Below, piece by piece: positions 35,730 to 45,639 of a stretch of 64,000 nt of DNA. A program made the position numbers and the translations under genes. The notes beneath the pieces are model-generated. The model saw nothing but the letters and a program-made list of their open reading frames with translations, did no database searches and had not been told where the DNA came from. Within the stretch, counting starts at the first letter, position 1, and the number at the start of each line of letters is the position of its first letter. This DNA is from Girardinichthys multiradiatus (Eukaryota; Chordata; Actinopteri; Cyprinodontiformes; Goodeidae): the NCBI RefSeq assembly GCF_021462225.1, contig NC_061800.1, positions 8,315,814 to 8,379,813 on the forward strand. Direction: 5' to 3'.

Positions 35730-36019
35730 TTAAAGTTTTATCTTCTCCAAATCCAATGACGCCTGTTTTTTTTACAGAATGAAGGACCTTAATAATTGAA
35801 TTGAACACCAAAATTATTCTGAACTTGCCTCTTTCAATCAATTATTCAATTACACAGATTTGGGAGCATGCATATAATGAATGTTGGTTCTGTTGGTTTT
35901 CTATAACTCTACTACACCTACTAGTAAATTATTTGCCATGTGGTAATACATTAATACAGGTGCATTTTTACCACTGTGCTCCATCACCTTTCCTTTAACA
36001 AAACTCAATAACCGTTTGG

Positions 36020-37150
36020 GAACTGAGGACACAAATTGTTGAAGCTTCATGGGAGGAATTATTTCCTATTCTTGCTTGATGAACAGCTTCAGTTGCTCAT
36101 CACTTCGGGGTCTCTGTTGTCGTATTTTCCCTTCATAATGCTCCACACATTTTCAATGGGAGACAGGTCTGGACTGCAGGCAGGCCAGTCTGGTACCAGC
36201 ACTCTTTTACTACGAAGCTACGCTGCTGGAACCCGTGCAGAATGTGGCTTGGTATTGTCTTGCTGAAATAAGCAGGACGGCCCTGAAAAAGATGTTGCTT
36301 GGATGGCAGCAGATGTTGATGCAAACCATATCTGTACCTTTCAGCATTAATGGTGCCTTCACAGATGTGCCAGTTACCCATACCATGGGCACTAACAAAC
36401 CCCTATACCATCACAGATGCTGGCTTTTGAACTTGTCAGACCACAACACACTTTTCCACTTTGCAACGATCCATCTCAGATGAACTCGGGCCCAAAGAAG
36501 CCAGCGGTGTTTTGGGGTATTGATACTAAATGACTTTAGCTTTGCATAGTAGAGTTGTAACTTGCACTTGTAGAGCAATGAACTGTGTTAACTGAAAATG
36601 GTTTTCTGAAGTGTTCCTGAGCCCATGTGGTGATATCTGTTACAAAATGATGTCAGTTTTTACGTCAGTGCCTCCTGAGGGTTGAAGGTCACGGGCAAAT
36701 TCAGTTTGGGTTTCAGCCTTGCTGCTTTCGTGCAGAGATTTCTTCCGATCTTCTAATGATATCATGGACTGTACATGATCCTTGCAATTATAAATTAAGC
36801 ATGTTCTTAAAATGTTGCACTATTTGCTCAGGGTTAGGGTTGGTGGTTAACCTCGGCTCATCCTTGCTAAATGACCCATTCAGGGATGTTCCTTTTTAAT
36901 CCAATCATGACACTCACCTGTTTCCAATGAACCTGTTCACCTCAGGAATGATCCAAACAGGTGTTTAACACAACGTCCTAACTTCATTGGAATTGGGGTT
37001 ATATGATTTCCACCAAAAACAGTGATTGATCTGGTTAGTCTAGTCGGACTGCTATTATTTTGAACACAACTGTAAATATTTTCCCTCAGTATTTGGTAAA
37101 GTAGCCTTTTAAACTGTGTGATTTGGTCAAACATTTTGGGTGTGTTTCTA
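36020..37150 (-). mobile_element. Degraded DNA transposon remnant
   Basis: The region contains blocks such as GGTCTGGACTGCAGGCAGGC (36,166-36,185), TGGCTTGGTATTGTCTTGCT and CTGGCTTTTGAACTTGTCAG, which I recognise from a common fish DNA repeat read from the minus strand. The reversed order parallels SPDLNP..DN.P of Tc1-like transposases, but no frame remains, so the superfamily is tentative. Confidence 0.55.
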
Positions 37151-37379
37151 TAAGCGTCTCACGATAGTTCACTGGATTTTTGTCCTTTCCGCCTGACATA
37201 ACTGCTGTAACTCAGTAATCCGTTGGCTTGCACACATCATTTAACACACTGTACCAGACCTCGAGCTATACTTTGTGATAGCCTCCCCACAGCACTGGCT
37301 TTGTTGTTCCGTGTGTTCAGTGTCAGTAATTTAAATTAATTGCTTAACCCCTCATGTTCATCCCGATTCTATTACTGAT

Positions 37380-38088
37380 TGTTACGACCCAGCTCTGCCA
37401 GGGGTGAAGGAGGGGAAGTAACATAAAGAAAATGGAGATATGGGAAGTCTAATATTGTTTATTTGTAATGGTTTAACGTCACAGACACGTGTGCAAAAGA
37501 GAGCACCACTAACACGAGGCAACAAACGTAACAGCCAGTAGCACAAAAGAAAATAGTCAAAACTCACACAAAAGAGCTCAAACCCTAGACTTGATGCCTA
37601 TTTAACAAGTCTAAATACTAACAATAACAAGCCAACCAGCTCTAACCAAGTCGCCAGAGAAAACAGACAGGTTAAACGGTAATCAATAGTTTTACCACAA
37701 CCAACAAATACCACTACTAGCATGAGCTTCACAAACACATGAAGCGAGCTGCTCAGATTAAATCACAGCCGCGCTTTGGTGACAAGTATAGAGAGTTTAT
37801 TTAGGCTGGACTCCGTGATGATTGGCGGCGCATTTGCGGAAGGAGACGATAGACAGTCCACAGGATATCCCGGCGATGTCCAGCAGGAGGAATACTGAGC
37901 GTCCAGGAAGATCCGCCTCCACCAGCAACCAGCGAAGAAGAACACAAAAGACAAAAGGGGGAATCCCACCGGGAGGGAGTCCCGCGCAGCCAAGCTGCCG
38001 AAACGACGGAGCAGGGTTTTCTCTTCTTCAGCAGCCTGTACACAAGGTTATAAAAACAAAAACACCCCTATGACCACTGGTCGTAACA
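37380..38088 (-). mobile_element. Gypsy-like LTR (3' LTR of a minus-strand element)
   Basis: 709 bp with ends TGTTACGACC and GGTCGTAACA, perfect 10-bp inverted termini of TG..CA type. A purine tract sits immediately outside the right end when read on the minus strand, where a 3' LTR should have it. Only about 130 bp of internal sequence remain before a SINE. Confidence 0.8.
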
Positions 38089-38105
38089 CCTCCCCCCTTA
38101 AAAGG
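38089..38105 (-). other. Polypurine tract next to the LTR
   Basis: On the minus strand the bases read CCTTTTAAGGGGGGAGG directly before TGTTACGACC. This is the expected plus-strand primer site of an LTR element and fixes its orientation. Confidence 0.75.
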
Positions 38106-38218
38106 ACCACAGAATATTCACAAAACAGGAACCTTCAGACAGCCACAAGCCTATACCAGAGGAGAAGAGTTGGTTCTCCAACGACAATTATCCCAAAAAC
38201 ATTATCAAAATTAGTTTC

Positions 38219-38430
38219 CAAAGACATGCCTGTTAGGTTAATTGGTCACTCTAAATTGTCCTTAGGTGTATGAGTGTGTGCATGGTTGTTTGTGTGTTGC
38301 CCTGCGATGGACTGGCGACCTGTCCAGGGTGTACCCTGCCTCTTGCCCATAGACTGCTGGAGATAGGGACCAGCTACCCCGTGACCCACTATGGAATAAG
38401 CGGTAGAAAATGACTGAAATGACTGACTGA
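38219..38430 (+). mobile_element. 5'-truncated tRNA-derived SINE
   Basis: 3' two-thirds of the same SINE: TGTTAGGTTAATTGGTCACT, GATGGACTGGCGACCTGTCC and the tail TGACTGAAATGACTGACTGA. A short direct repeat AGTTTC flanks it (38,213-38,218 and 38,430-38,435). Confidence 0.85.
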
Positions 38431-38583
38431 GTTTCAGAATGGAAGAAACAAATTGACGTTAAACTTTACCTCAAAAAAACATGTTGGCACCTGACTTAAA
38501 ACAAGGACACCTACTAATTTAACTGAACTACCAGTTTTGGTACGATGACCGATCAAATGTCCAGCCAGAATGTCTAGCCAGAA

Positions 38584-38584
<1 letters not shown>

Positions 38585-38618
<34 letters not shown>
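38585..38618. repeat. (TA)n microsatellite
   Basis: About 16 TA units, continuing imperfectly to about 38,643. Confidence 0.95.
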
Positions 38619-38622
<4 letters not shown>

Positions 38623-38999
38623 ATATAATGTAATATATATATTACAACTTGTGTGTAGAATTTTGGCCCAGTGTGGACAAAACACAAGAAAACTCAAGAA
38701 GGGTCAACTTCCCCTTTGGCAAAGGGGAAAATATGATGGACTGCTGGCAGTCGACTAGAACTTACTTAAGTAGTGCTCTACAAACAAACCTTCGATGGGT
38801 AAAGTAAATCGCCTGGTCTTCTTATCCCAGCAAGATTTATAGCTTTGTCAAGCATTTCATGAGGTTGGCTAGTGATGGAGAATGGAATGAAAACACGCCT
38901 GCCAACTTCTGATTTGTCAGAATCGAGATTCCCATTGCATGGGAACCGGTCATGGTTCCAGCTCGAATAGCAGTTAGGCATAGCTTGAGGCAGCTATTT

Positions 39000-39790
39000 A
39001 TCACTTCTGGCGGTGACGTCAGAGCTGCAGTGTATGCCGGGAGGCATGGTAGCAGTTCGTTTCCTGTCAAAATGGACGATGGCCCAACATAATGGTGGAG
39101 GCAGGATCATCCAGTGGGGATGTTTTTCTCCAAAATGAACTGATTGACTAGTCCACATAGAGTGTAAGATGAAAGCTGCGAAATACAGATAGACTATTAA
39201 AAACAAAAATCTATCTATTCATCAATATATTGCCTTAGCCCAAGTTCCAGAGCACTCTTGACCTTGGGCTAAGGCAACATTTCCTCCTTAAGCACAACAA
39301 TGAACCAAAGAAGCAGCAGAAATAAAAAAGGAGTTGCTTCAGGGTCAGTCTGTTAATGTCCTTGAGTGGCCCAGAGAAGCTGAGACTTAAATCTAACTGA
39401 ACATTTCTTGAATGATAAAAATGAGTCTGGTACCACTGCCAATCCAACCTGACTGAGCGTAAGAGGATCTGCATAGAAGCATGGTGTGACCCGTTCTACT
39501 GTAAGAAGACTAGAGGCTACTGTAAGAAGACTAGAGGCTGTTATTGCTACTAAAAGTGTTTTAACAAAATCTAGCCATGGTTATACATACTTTTATAAAC
39601 ATTAGTTTTGAATGCCTACATTTTCAATTATTTTATAAAGATGTCTAAAAAGTGTACATTATGGGCTATCGTGTGTAGATTTTCAAAAAAGAAAACTACT
39701 AAGGTCACTTTCAGAAAAAGTTTTTAATGTAACAAAATGTGGAAAAAGTGAACAGGTGTGAAAATCTTTGGAGGCACCAGTGAAGTGTAA
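39000..39790 (+). mobile_element. Degenerate Tc1-like remnant
   Basis: CCCAACATAATGGTGGAGGC..CATCCAGTGGGGATG (39,082-39,121) is a relic of the [10 protein letters not shown] region. GTCCTTGAGTGGCCCAGAGA (39,358-39,377) is V-L-EWPS, followed by a relic of SPDLN. The AACAAAATGTGGAAAAAGTG end is typical Tc1 flank. Confidence 0.7.
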
Positions 39791-40289
39791 GAGATAATTA
39801 ACATTAAGTGTAAAGCCAATAAATCAACTTCCATCACTACTTCAAATGTATCATGGAAAGTTCAAGAAACCAGTTTTGGAAAGAGTTGTCTGAGTTCAAA
39901 GAAAAGAGCCCTGGACATCTGTAAATCAATTCCCTCACAGAGAACTGGACACCCATCGGCAAGTTATTGTTTTCAGTTGTGAATAAAGCGTCTGTTTCAC
40001 TGCTGTCACTAATTATGTCTTTTCTTTATTTGGGTTCATGGCGTAACTAATGACTTCAAACTGAGAGGCAGGATGAGGGATCATAACACTGAGAATCGGA
40101 ATAATTATGTGGTGAATGCAGTCATTCAGTCTGCAGCTGAAAGAAAGTGTTAATATCTTTGTTTGTTTATGACCTCCACTTTGTCACACTCGTTGATATG
40201 CCAGAGGAGCAGATGTCCAGAAATGACACTTATAAGTGTGAGAAAAGATGGAGACTGAGTTTAAATTAGTCTCATTGGAAATTCTTATA
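39791..40289. other. No gene seen
   Basis: A+T-rich sequence with no recognised feature. Confidence 0.45.
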
Positions 40290-40490
40290 TCCGTTCAATT
40301 TTATGCCCCCTTAATCGTGTTCAGGGTGCAGGGGGCTGGTGCCCATCTGCTCGGAGACCCTGGACAGGGCACAAGTTCTTTATAGGACCAACACAGACAC
40401 CCATGATAGTCACACCTCAGGGCAAGCCACAGTAGCCATTTCATATTTTTGGACTCAAGGAGGAAACTGAAATACATGGAGAAAAACCTT
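40290..40490 (-). mobile_element. Old, diverged SINE copy, minus strand
   Basis: GGCTGGTGCCCATCTGC, GAGACCCTGGACAGGGCACA and AGGAAACTGAAATACATGGA follow the order of the TCAG-tailed SINE in reverse (compare 5,239-5,377), with heavy divergence. Boundaries approximate. Confidence 0.55.
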
Positions 40491-40506
40491 GTTGGAAATG
40501 TATATA

Positions 40507-40630
40507 ACTTTAAGTAACACAAAAGCCGCAGAAATAGAAAGGATTTACTCCGAATCAAAGTAACACACGTTAAAAGATTTAAATGTGTGTTACTTTGAAT
40601 CGGAGTAAATCCTTCCAGGGCTTTTTAAGT
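40507..40630. repeat. Long foldback hairpin
   Basis: Arms 40,539-40,568 and 40,585-40,614 are 30-nt inverted copies with one mismatch (AAGGATTTACTCCG.. and ..CGGAGTAAATCCTT), separated by a 16-nt loop. Outside them, AAAAGCC (40,521) pairs with GGCTTTT (40,619), and AACTT with AAGTT. An RNA copy would form a pre-miRNA-sized stem, but a tiny foldback transposon is equally possible. Confidence 0.85.
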
Positions 40631-40669
40631 TCCAGTACTTAGGGAGAATATGCTATCTCTCTTATTGCC

Positions 40670-41400
40670 TCTCAAAAGTCTTCACACCCCTGTTACAAGG
40701 CCAGTTGTGAGATCAGCCTTAATCAGTTCAAAACTTTTTTCACAAATAATGTGACATTTATTCTGTACAATTAAAAAACAAAACTGTTAGAATGGGCAAA
40801 ACAAAGCCACTGCAGTACGTTGTATTAGTGTTTGGATCCTTTAACAAATACTTTTTTGAAGCACCATTAATTCTACTTTGGTAGGGGTCTATCTGCATGC
40901 CATATCTTTACCTGCTAATATTTACCTATTCTGACTTGTAAAAGTTTTCCAGTTGTTGTTCAATCAGATTTTGAGGACATCTGTTGTCCCTGTTGTCCAC
41001 ACACCCTCCTTCAGGTGACTCCAAAGGTTTTCTGTGGAATTTAATTCTTGACTCTGGCTATAGCTGTTCCAAAACATGAAATTTCCTCTAATAAACACAT
41101 TTCTATGTGGATTTGAATGATGGCTTGGACTCGTTAAGATGCTGAACACTGAAATTCCTCTTGATCTTCAGCTTTCCATCAGCTGTCTGGTATTTGGAAG
41201 TGTTCATAACTTCATTAACCTTAAAAAGTAACCACAGAGTTTCCCAGTGGTGATAGTGTTCCTCTTTGATGCTCATTGTTGTTTTTGAACAAATCAGACC
41301 TTTTGGGTTAGTTGCCCAACAGTTAAAGTTTTGATCAATCAGACAAGAGTTTCTTCCACAGTGTTTGGGAAATTTTTAGCCAGGGCCGGATATTTAATCT
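40670..41400. mobile_element. Unclassified DNA-transposon-like remnant
   Basis: Starts AAAAGTCTTCACACCCCTG, a Tc1-like end, and contains CACCCTCCTTCAGGTGACTC plus CTGTGGAATTTAATTC blocks that read like reversed transposase sequence (PIENLW region). No frame survives. Confidence 0.4.
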
Positions 41401-41569
41401 CTTAAACCCAGCAGTGGGTCCAGCTGAAACATGCTGGTTTTTTTTTCACCTCTAAAATCATGTCGAGCAGAGCTGTTTTTTTTTCTCCCCTAAATCGATC
41501 GCAAGAGGAGGCTTTAATGTTAGTAAAACAGTTCACCAAATTAGTTTTTCACAAATACTTAATAAAGCA

Positions 41570-41939
41570 AGCAAGCAAGCAAGGTTCCTCACCCTATCTC
41601 CCTTAGAGATAGGGTGAGGAGCTCGGCCATCCGGGAGGGGCTCGGAGTAGAGCCGCTGCTCCTCCACATCGAGAGGAGCCAGTTGAGGTGGCTCGGGCAT
41701 CTATACCGGATGCCTCCTGGACGCCTTCCTCGGGAGGTGTTCCAGGCACGTCCCACCGGGAGGAGGCCCAGGGGACGGCCCAGGACACGCTGGAGGGACT
41801 ATGTCTCTCGGCTGGTCTGGGAACGCCTTGGGCTCCCCTAGGAGGAGGTGTCTGGGGGAGAGGGACGTCTGGGTGTCTCTGCTGAGTCTGCAGCCCCCGC
41901 GACCCGGTCCCGGATAAAGTGGAAGACGACGAATACGAG
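41570..41939 (+). mobile_element. Rex3 (RTE-type) retrotransposon 3' fragment with target duplication
   Basis: Encodes the C-terminal end of the Rex3 product: RSSAIREGLGVEPLLLHIER, SQLRWLGHLYRMPPGRLPRE, GRRPRGRPRTRWRDYVSRL (frame 41,614-41,841). A perfect 14-bp direct repeat TACTTAATAAAGCA lies at 41,556-41,569 and 41,940-41,953. The 3' end is GGATAAAGTGGAAGACG, the usual Rex3 tail. Strongly 5'-truncated, as is common. A 14-bp perfect inverted repeat sits at the 5' junction (41,587-41,619). Confidence 0.92.
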
Positions 41940-41953
41940 TACTTAATAAAGCA

Positions 41954-42503
41954 GTTTAAACTCCCAAGATCCTGTTTAAAGGTCCTTCAGACAGGGGTGA
42001 CTCTGAACAAAACGCAACATAAAACCATTTTCTTTTTACAGCAAATTAGATACCGGACATGGGGGTTATCCATGGGGGGTTCCAAAAAATAGATTTTGTC
42101 TTTGTTTAATCACAAATAAATCCAACATAATAGGAGTTGCAATAGTGGTTCCACTGGAAAAGTATTCTTTGCCATACCTGTACATAGGTACCAACAGTTT
42201 GCATTTAGACTATATAACTATGGAGCTACATTTGATTTATTTCAGTTATGTAATTCCAGGGGGGAAATTGCTTCTAAAACAATTAAGCCTTAACAGGTCA
42301 GGGCTTCTAGCTTGTAACCCTTACCTTAGATATATGACAAAAACTGTAGATTGTTGTCAAATGTAGAACACAATCAGTCCATGTGGAGGGTCCTGCTGCT
42401 CCACAAGTGTTGCAGCAGCATTTATGCAAACAGGATATTGCAGTTTTTTTAGTTTTGCATTTCCCCATGTCACAGAATTGTTTTTTTTAAATTGTACTAC
42501 ATA
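41954..42503. other. No gene seen
   Basis: Ordinary sequence with a short open frame (42,145-42,366) lacking any family motif. Confidence 0.45.
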
Positions 42504-43035
42504 CACTACCAGTCAAAAGTTTTAGAACCACTTTCTCATTCAATGGATTTTTTAATATTTATGATTATTTACCTTGTACATAGATTCTCACTGATGGCAT
42601 CAAAACTCTAAACGATCAAATAAGCAATTATATAGTAAACGAAAAACAGTAAAATAACTTTAAATATGTTTTATATTTTACATTCCTTAAAGTAGCCACC
42701 CTTTGCTGTAATGATTGAAATATTAACCTCTGGCCGTCTCTCAATGAACCTCTGGAAAAATCTTTCAAGACTCTTTGGAAAACCATTTCAGGTGAACACC
42801 TGATGAAGCTCAGGGAGAGAATGCTAAGAGAGCAAAGCAGTAAGCAAAGGGTGACTATTTGGAAGAATCTAAAATAAAAAAAATGTTTAGAGTTATTTCA
42901 CACTTTTTGTTTACTACATAACGTGTGTTCATTCACTTTGATGCCTTTGGTGAGAATCTACAATGTAAATAGTCATGAAAATAAAGAGACCAGATAAATG
43001 AGGAAGTGTATCTAAAAGTTCTGACCGGTAGTGTG
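42504..43035. mobile_element. Non-autonomous Tc1-like element
   Basis: Ends CACTACCAGTCAAAAGTTTT and AAAAGTTCTGACCGGTAGTG are inverted copies, each next to TA. This terminal sequence is well known from fish Tc1-type elements. Internal sequence keeps only short relics and has no transposase frame. Confidence 0.82.
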
Positions 43036-43073
43036 TATTTGACATTATATGAGAAAAACACTTTGAAATGGTG

Positions 43074-43411
43074 GGGGCTGCACGATGGTGCAGTGGGTAG
43101 CACTATTGCCTTGCAGCAAGAAGGCCCTGGGTTCAACTCACGGCCGGGGTCTTTCTGCATGGAGTCTGCATGTTCTCACCGTGCACCGGGTACACAGTCC
43201 AAAGACAAGCCTGTTAGGTTAATTGGGCTCTCTAAAATGCCCTTAGGTGTGTGAATGAGTGTGTGTGTAGTTTGTGTGTTGCATCGTGATGGACTGGCGA
43301 CCTGTCCAGGGTGTACCCTGCCTCCCACCCATAGAATGCTGGAGATAGGCAGCAACTTCCCCGCGACCCACTATGGAAGAAGCAGTAGAAAATGACTGAC
43401 TGACTGACTGT
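43074..43411 (+). mobile_element. tRNA-derived SINE, full length with perfect target duplication
   Basis: 338 bp bounded by the perfect 13-bp repeat CTTTGAAATGGTG (43,061-43,073 and 43,412-43,424). The head has a polymerase III-like A box (GTGCAGTGGGTAGCAC) and B box (GGGTTCAACTC). The tail is (TGAC)n. Best reference copy for the family in this window. Confidence 0.92.
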
Positions 43412-43614
43412 CTTTGAAATGGTGTTAAGCTTTTTATGAGAAGAAATTATCAGAAAAACTGGCATTTTAACAAAGGGTGTGTGAACAATAGGAGGCACTC
43501 CAGGACCAGTCAGTACTTGTACATTCACCAAACGGCTGTCAAAGTGAGTCAGTTTGAAGGATCAGAGAAAAGGTTTTCATGAAAGAATCACACTACTGCT
43601 TCAAAAGCCAATTC

Positions 43615-44470
43615 GGTAGCACTTTATAATAACTGCACCTTATTTAGCATTAATAAATCATGAAGAAATGGTTAATTGATCTTGAAAACATCACTTGAGG
43701 AAGACTCATACTTTATAAGCTATTAATACATGCATTAATTATTTGCTCCTAAAGACTAATTGTATCAATAACCAAGGTAGTCATTGCTTATTCCTACTTA
43801 ATAAACCATGAATAAAATATTGTATACGTGTATATGTATGTAAATGCACATATACATGCATTTTTACATCATGAGTTAGACATGTATTGATGGTTAGAGG
43901 ATGCCTGAATAGATTATCTTCTAATCCTGCACGCATGAATAATTCAGGCAGTTCCTAGTAGTTAGTTAAGTCTTTTTGTTAACGTATCTCAAGTGAAGAC
44001 TGTTTATGCTTTATTAAGTATTTGTTAATATAGACAAAACCCTGAAGTGCCACAAGTTTATTTTCACCAGTAGAAATTAAACCAAAATCAGTCAAAATCA
44101 AGCCAGTAAACATAGGATACAAATATATATATCTATTGACAAGGTAAACAAAACATATCTCAGCCATTGATTTGACATCCAACAAGTATATTTTGTGGTA
44201 AACTGTAAAACAAAAACCCAAGCAACGGAAATTCTGCATAAATTGCATAACAAACTGGGCTCATAAAACACTCAACCTACAGCAGGTCAATAAAGTGCCA
44301 AAAAACTGGGCAAAAAATGTAAACGTAAATAAAATGAGATCCTTCACATATTACAAACAATTACAACTCTCAGGCTATGCACTTAAAATATAACAAATCT
44401 GTCAATACACTAAAGTAAAGTGAGTGTCAGGGTAAGTCATTATAAACATAAATCTCTGAAACACTGAACA
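43615..44470 (+). repeat. Left long terminal inverted repeat
   Basis: Read in reverse complement it follows 51,160-51,983 over its whole length, with small insertions and deletions. The stretch 43,985-44,110 (CTTTATTAAGTATTTG..) is near-identical to 51,530-51,630 reversed. The 89-codon frame here and the 78-codon frame in the other arm are the same sequence twice, not genes. Confidence 0.9.
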
Positions 44471-44499
44471 CCTGCTAAAGTCAACAATATCATGTGCCG

Positions 44500-44930
44500 T
44501 TACTTTAATTTGAAAGGAAGCAGCTTTCCAGAAGCCTTGAAGTCTTTAACAAGTTGTTCTGTCTCTGGATCCTTTTTAATTGCAAATGCACACTGAGCTG
44601 TAAATACAGAGAGCCTAACCTGACTGTTGTAGCTTTTTAAGATTTCTTTATATTTGTTAGGTGTGACGATAGATTGCTCTGCGATTGGAGCAGTGACAAT
44701 TGTGTTCTGGTCCACTTTGTAGTGCTTGAATGCTCTAGCCATTGTACTGTGGCTCCTCTCCTGAAGAGCTTTAGAAGATTTTGGTCCCGAAACACCACAT
44801 GTTTCGGACTTTGGGGTGTAAATCAATACAAAGCCAGAACTAAATCAATAATAACACATATGAAACTGGAACAAACAAATGCAAATAAAAGGACAAAAAC
44901 TAGAGTAATATTTTTACGTCTTTGATAAGT
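44500..44930 (-). pseudogene. CCDC106-like protein, C-terminal part
   Basis: Minus-strand frame 44,500-44,826 reads SKALQERSHSTMARAFKHYK, VDQNTIVTAPIAEQSIV, PNKYKEILKSYNSQVRLSVF and KDFKASGKLLPFKL. I recognise the TMARAFKHxxVDxNT..APIAE..KYKE pattern from fish proteins annotated coiled-coil domain-containing 106-like, a multicopy group. Upstream (to about 45,010) the strand encodes a Lys/Glu-rich stretch (EEGEKEDDEGEKDKK) in another frame. Function unknown. The frame is open over the domain but lacks a clear N-terminus, so I call it a relic. Confidence 0.65.
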
Positions 44931-45639
44931 CCACTCTTCCATTTTCTTTGACTTTTTTGTCTTTCTCCCCTTCATCATCCTCTTTTTCACCTTCTTCGTG
45001 TCGTCTTCATCAGATGATGATGTATGAATTCAGAGGAGTCAGATGACACACTTGAATGTTGTGATGCTGTGTCAGAAAGGTTGGAGAGGTGTAATGCTTC
45101 TTCAGAATGCTTTTTAGAGCTTGTGTCCGATCATTTAAGGGCTTTAAAAACAGGGGTAAACACACATAGGGTTCTTCTGCACATGTTAAAACAGCAGAAC
45201 ATAACTGACAAAACTATTATAACACTTATTAAAGTACCCATACACCTACATTAAGTATTGCACACTTGTACTTACTTTACTCTAAGTATAGCCTATTTGT
45301 ACTGTTAGAACAAATCTGGAAATGTGCGCAGGGTACTTTGATAGCTTCCCACTTGAGCTACACATACAGTTTAATATAGTGACAGAAATTAAATTTACCA
45401 GATCAAGTAGTCCCTCTCCTTCTATCTTCTCAATTTGCCATTCCACTCTCATCTGCAGCTTCTATCTGTTAACAAAGCAGTTGGGGCAAAATAAACCTTA
45501 AAAACACAGAGCAGGTACCAGTAATAGTATAAACAAGACATTTAAACAAGTCATGCTCATATTTATATTTACAGACAGTGGTCCTAATTACAACACTTTT
45601 TTGAACAATGTTTTAACTGATATTTTATTACATCCTCTA

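Noticed and set aside
43074..43411. A true tRNA gene at the SINE head
   Set aside because: Only A/B-box-like motifs are present; no cloverleaf or acceptor stem can be drawn.
43979..44248. 89-codon minus frame and its twin at 51,440-51,676 as a duplicated gene
   Set aside because: Both are the long inverted repeats of the large element; the similarity is at DNA level and no domain is visible.
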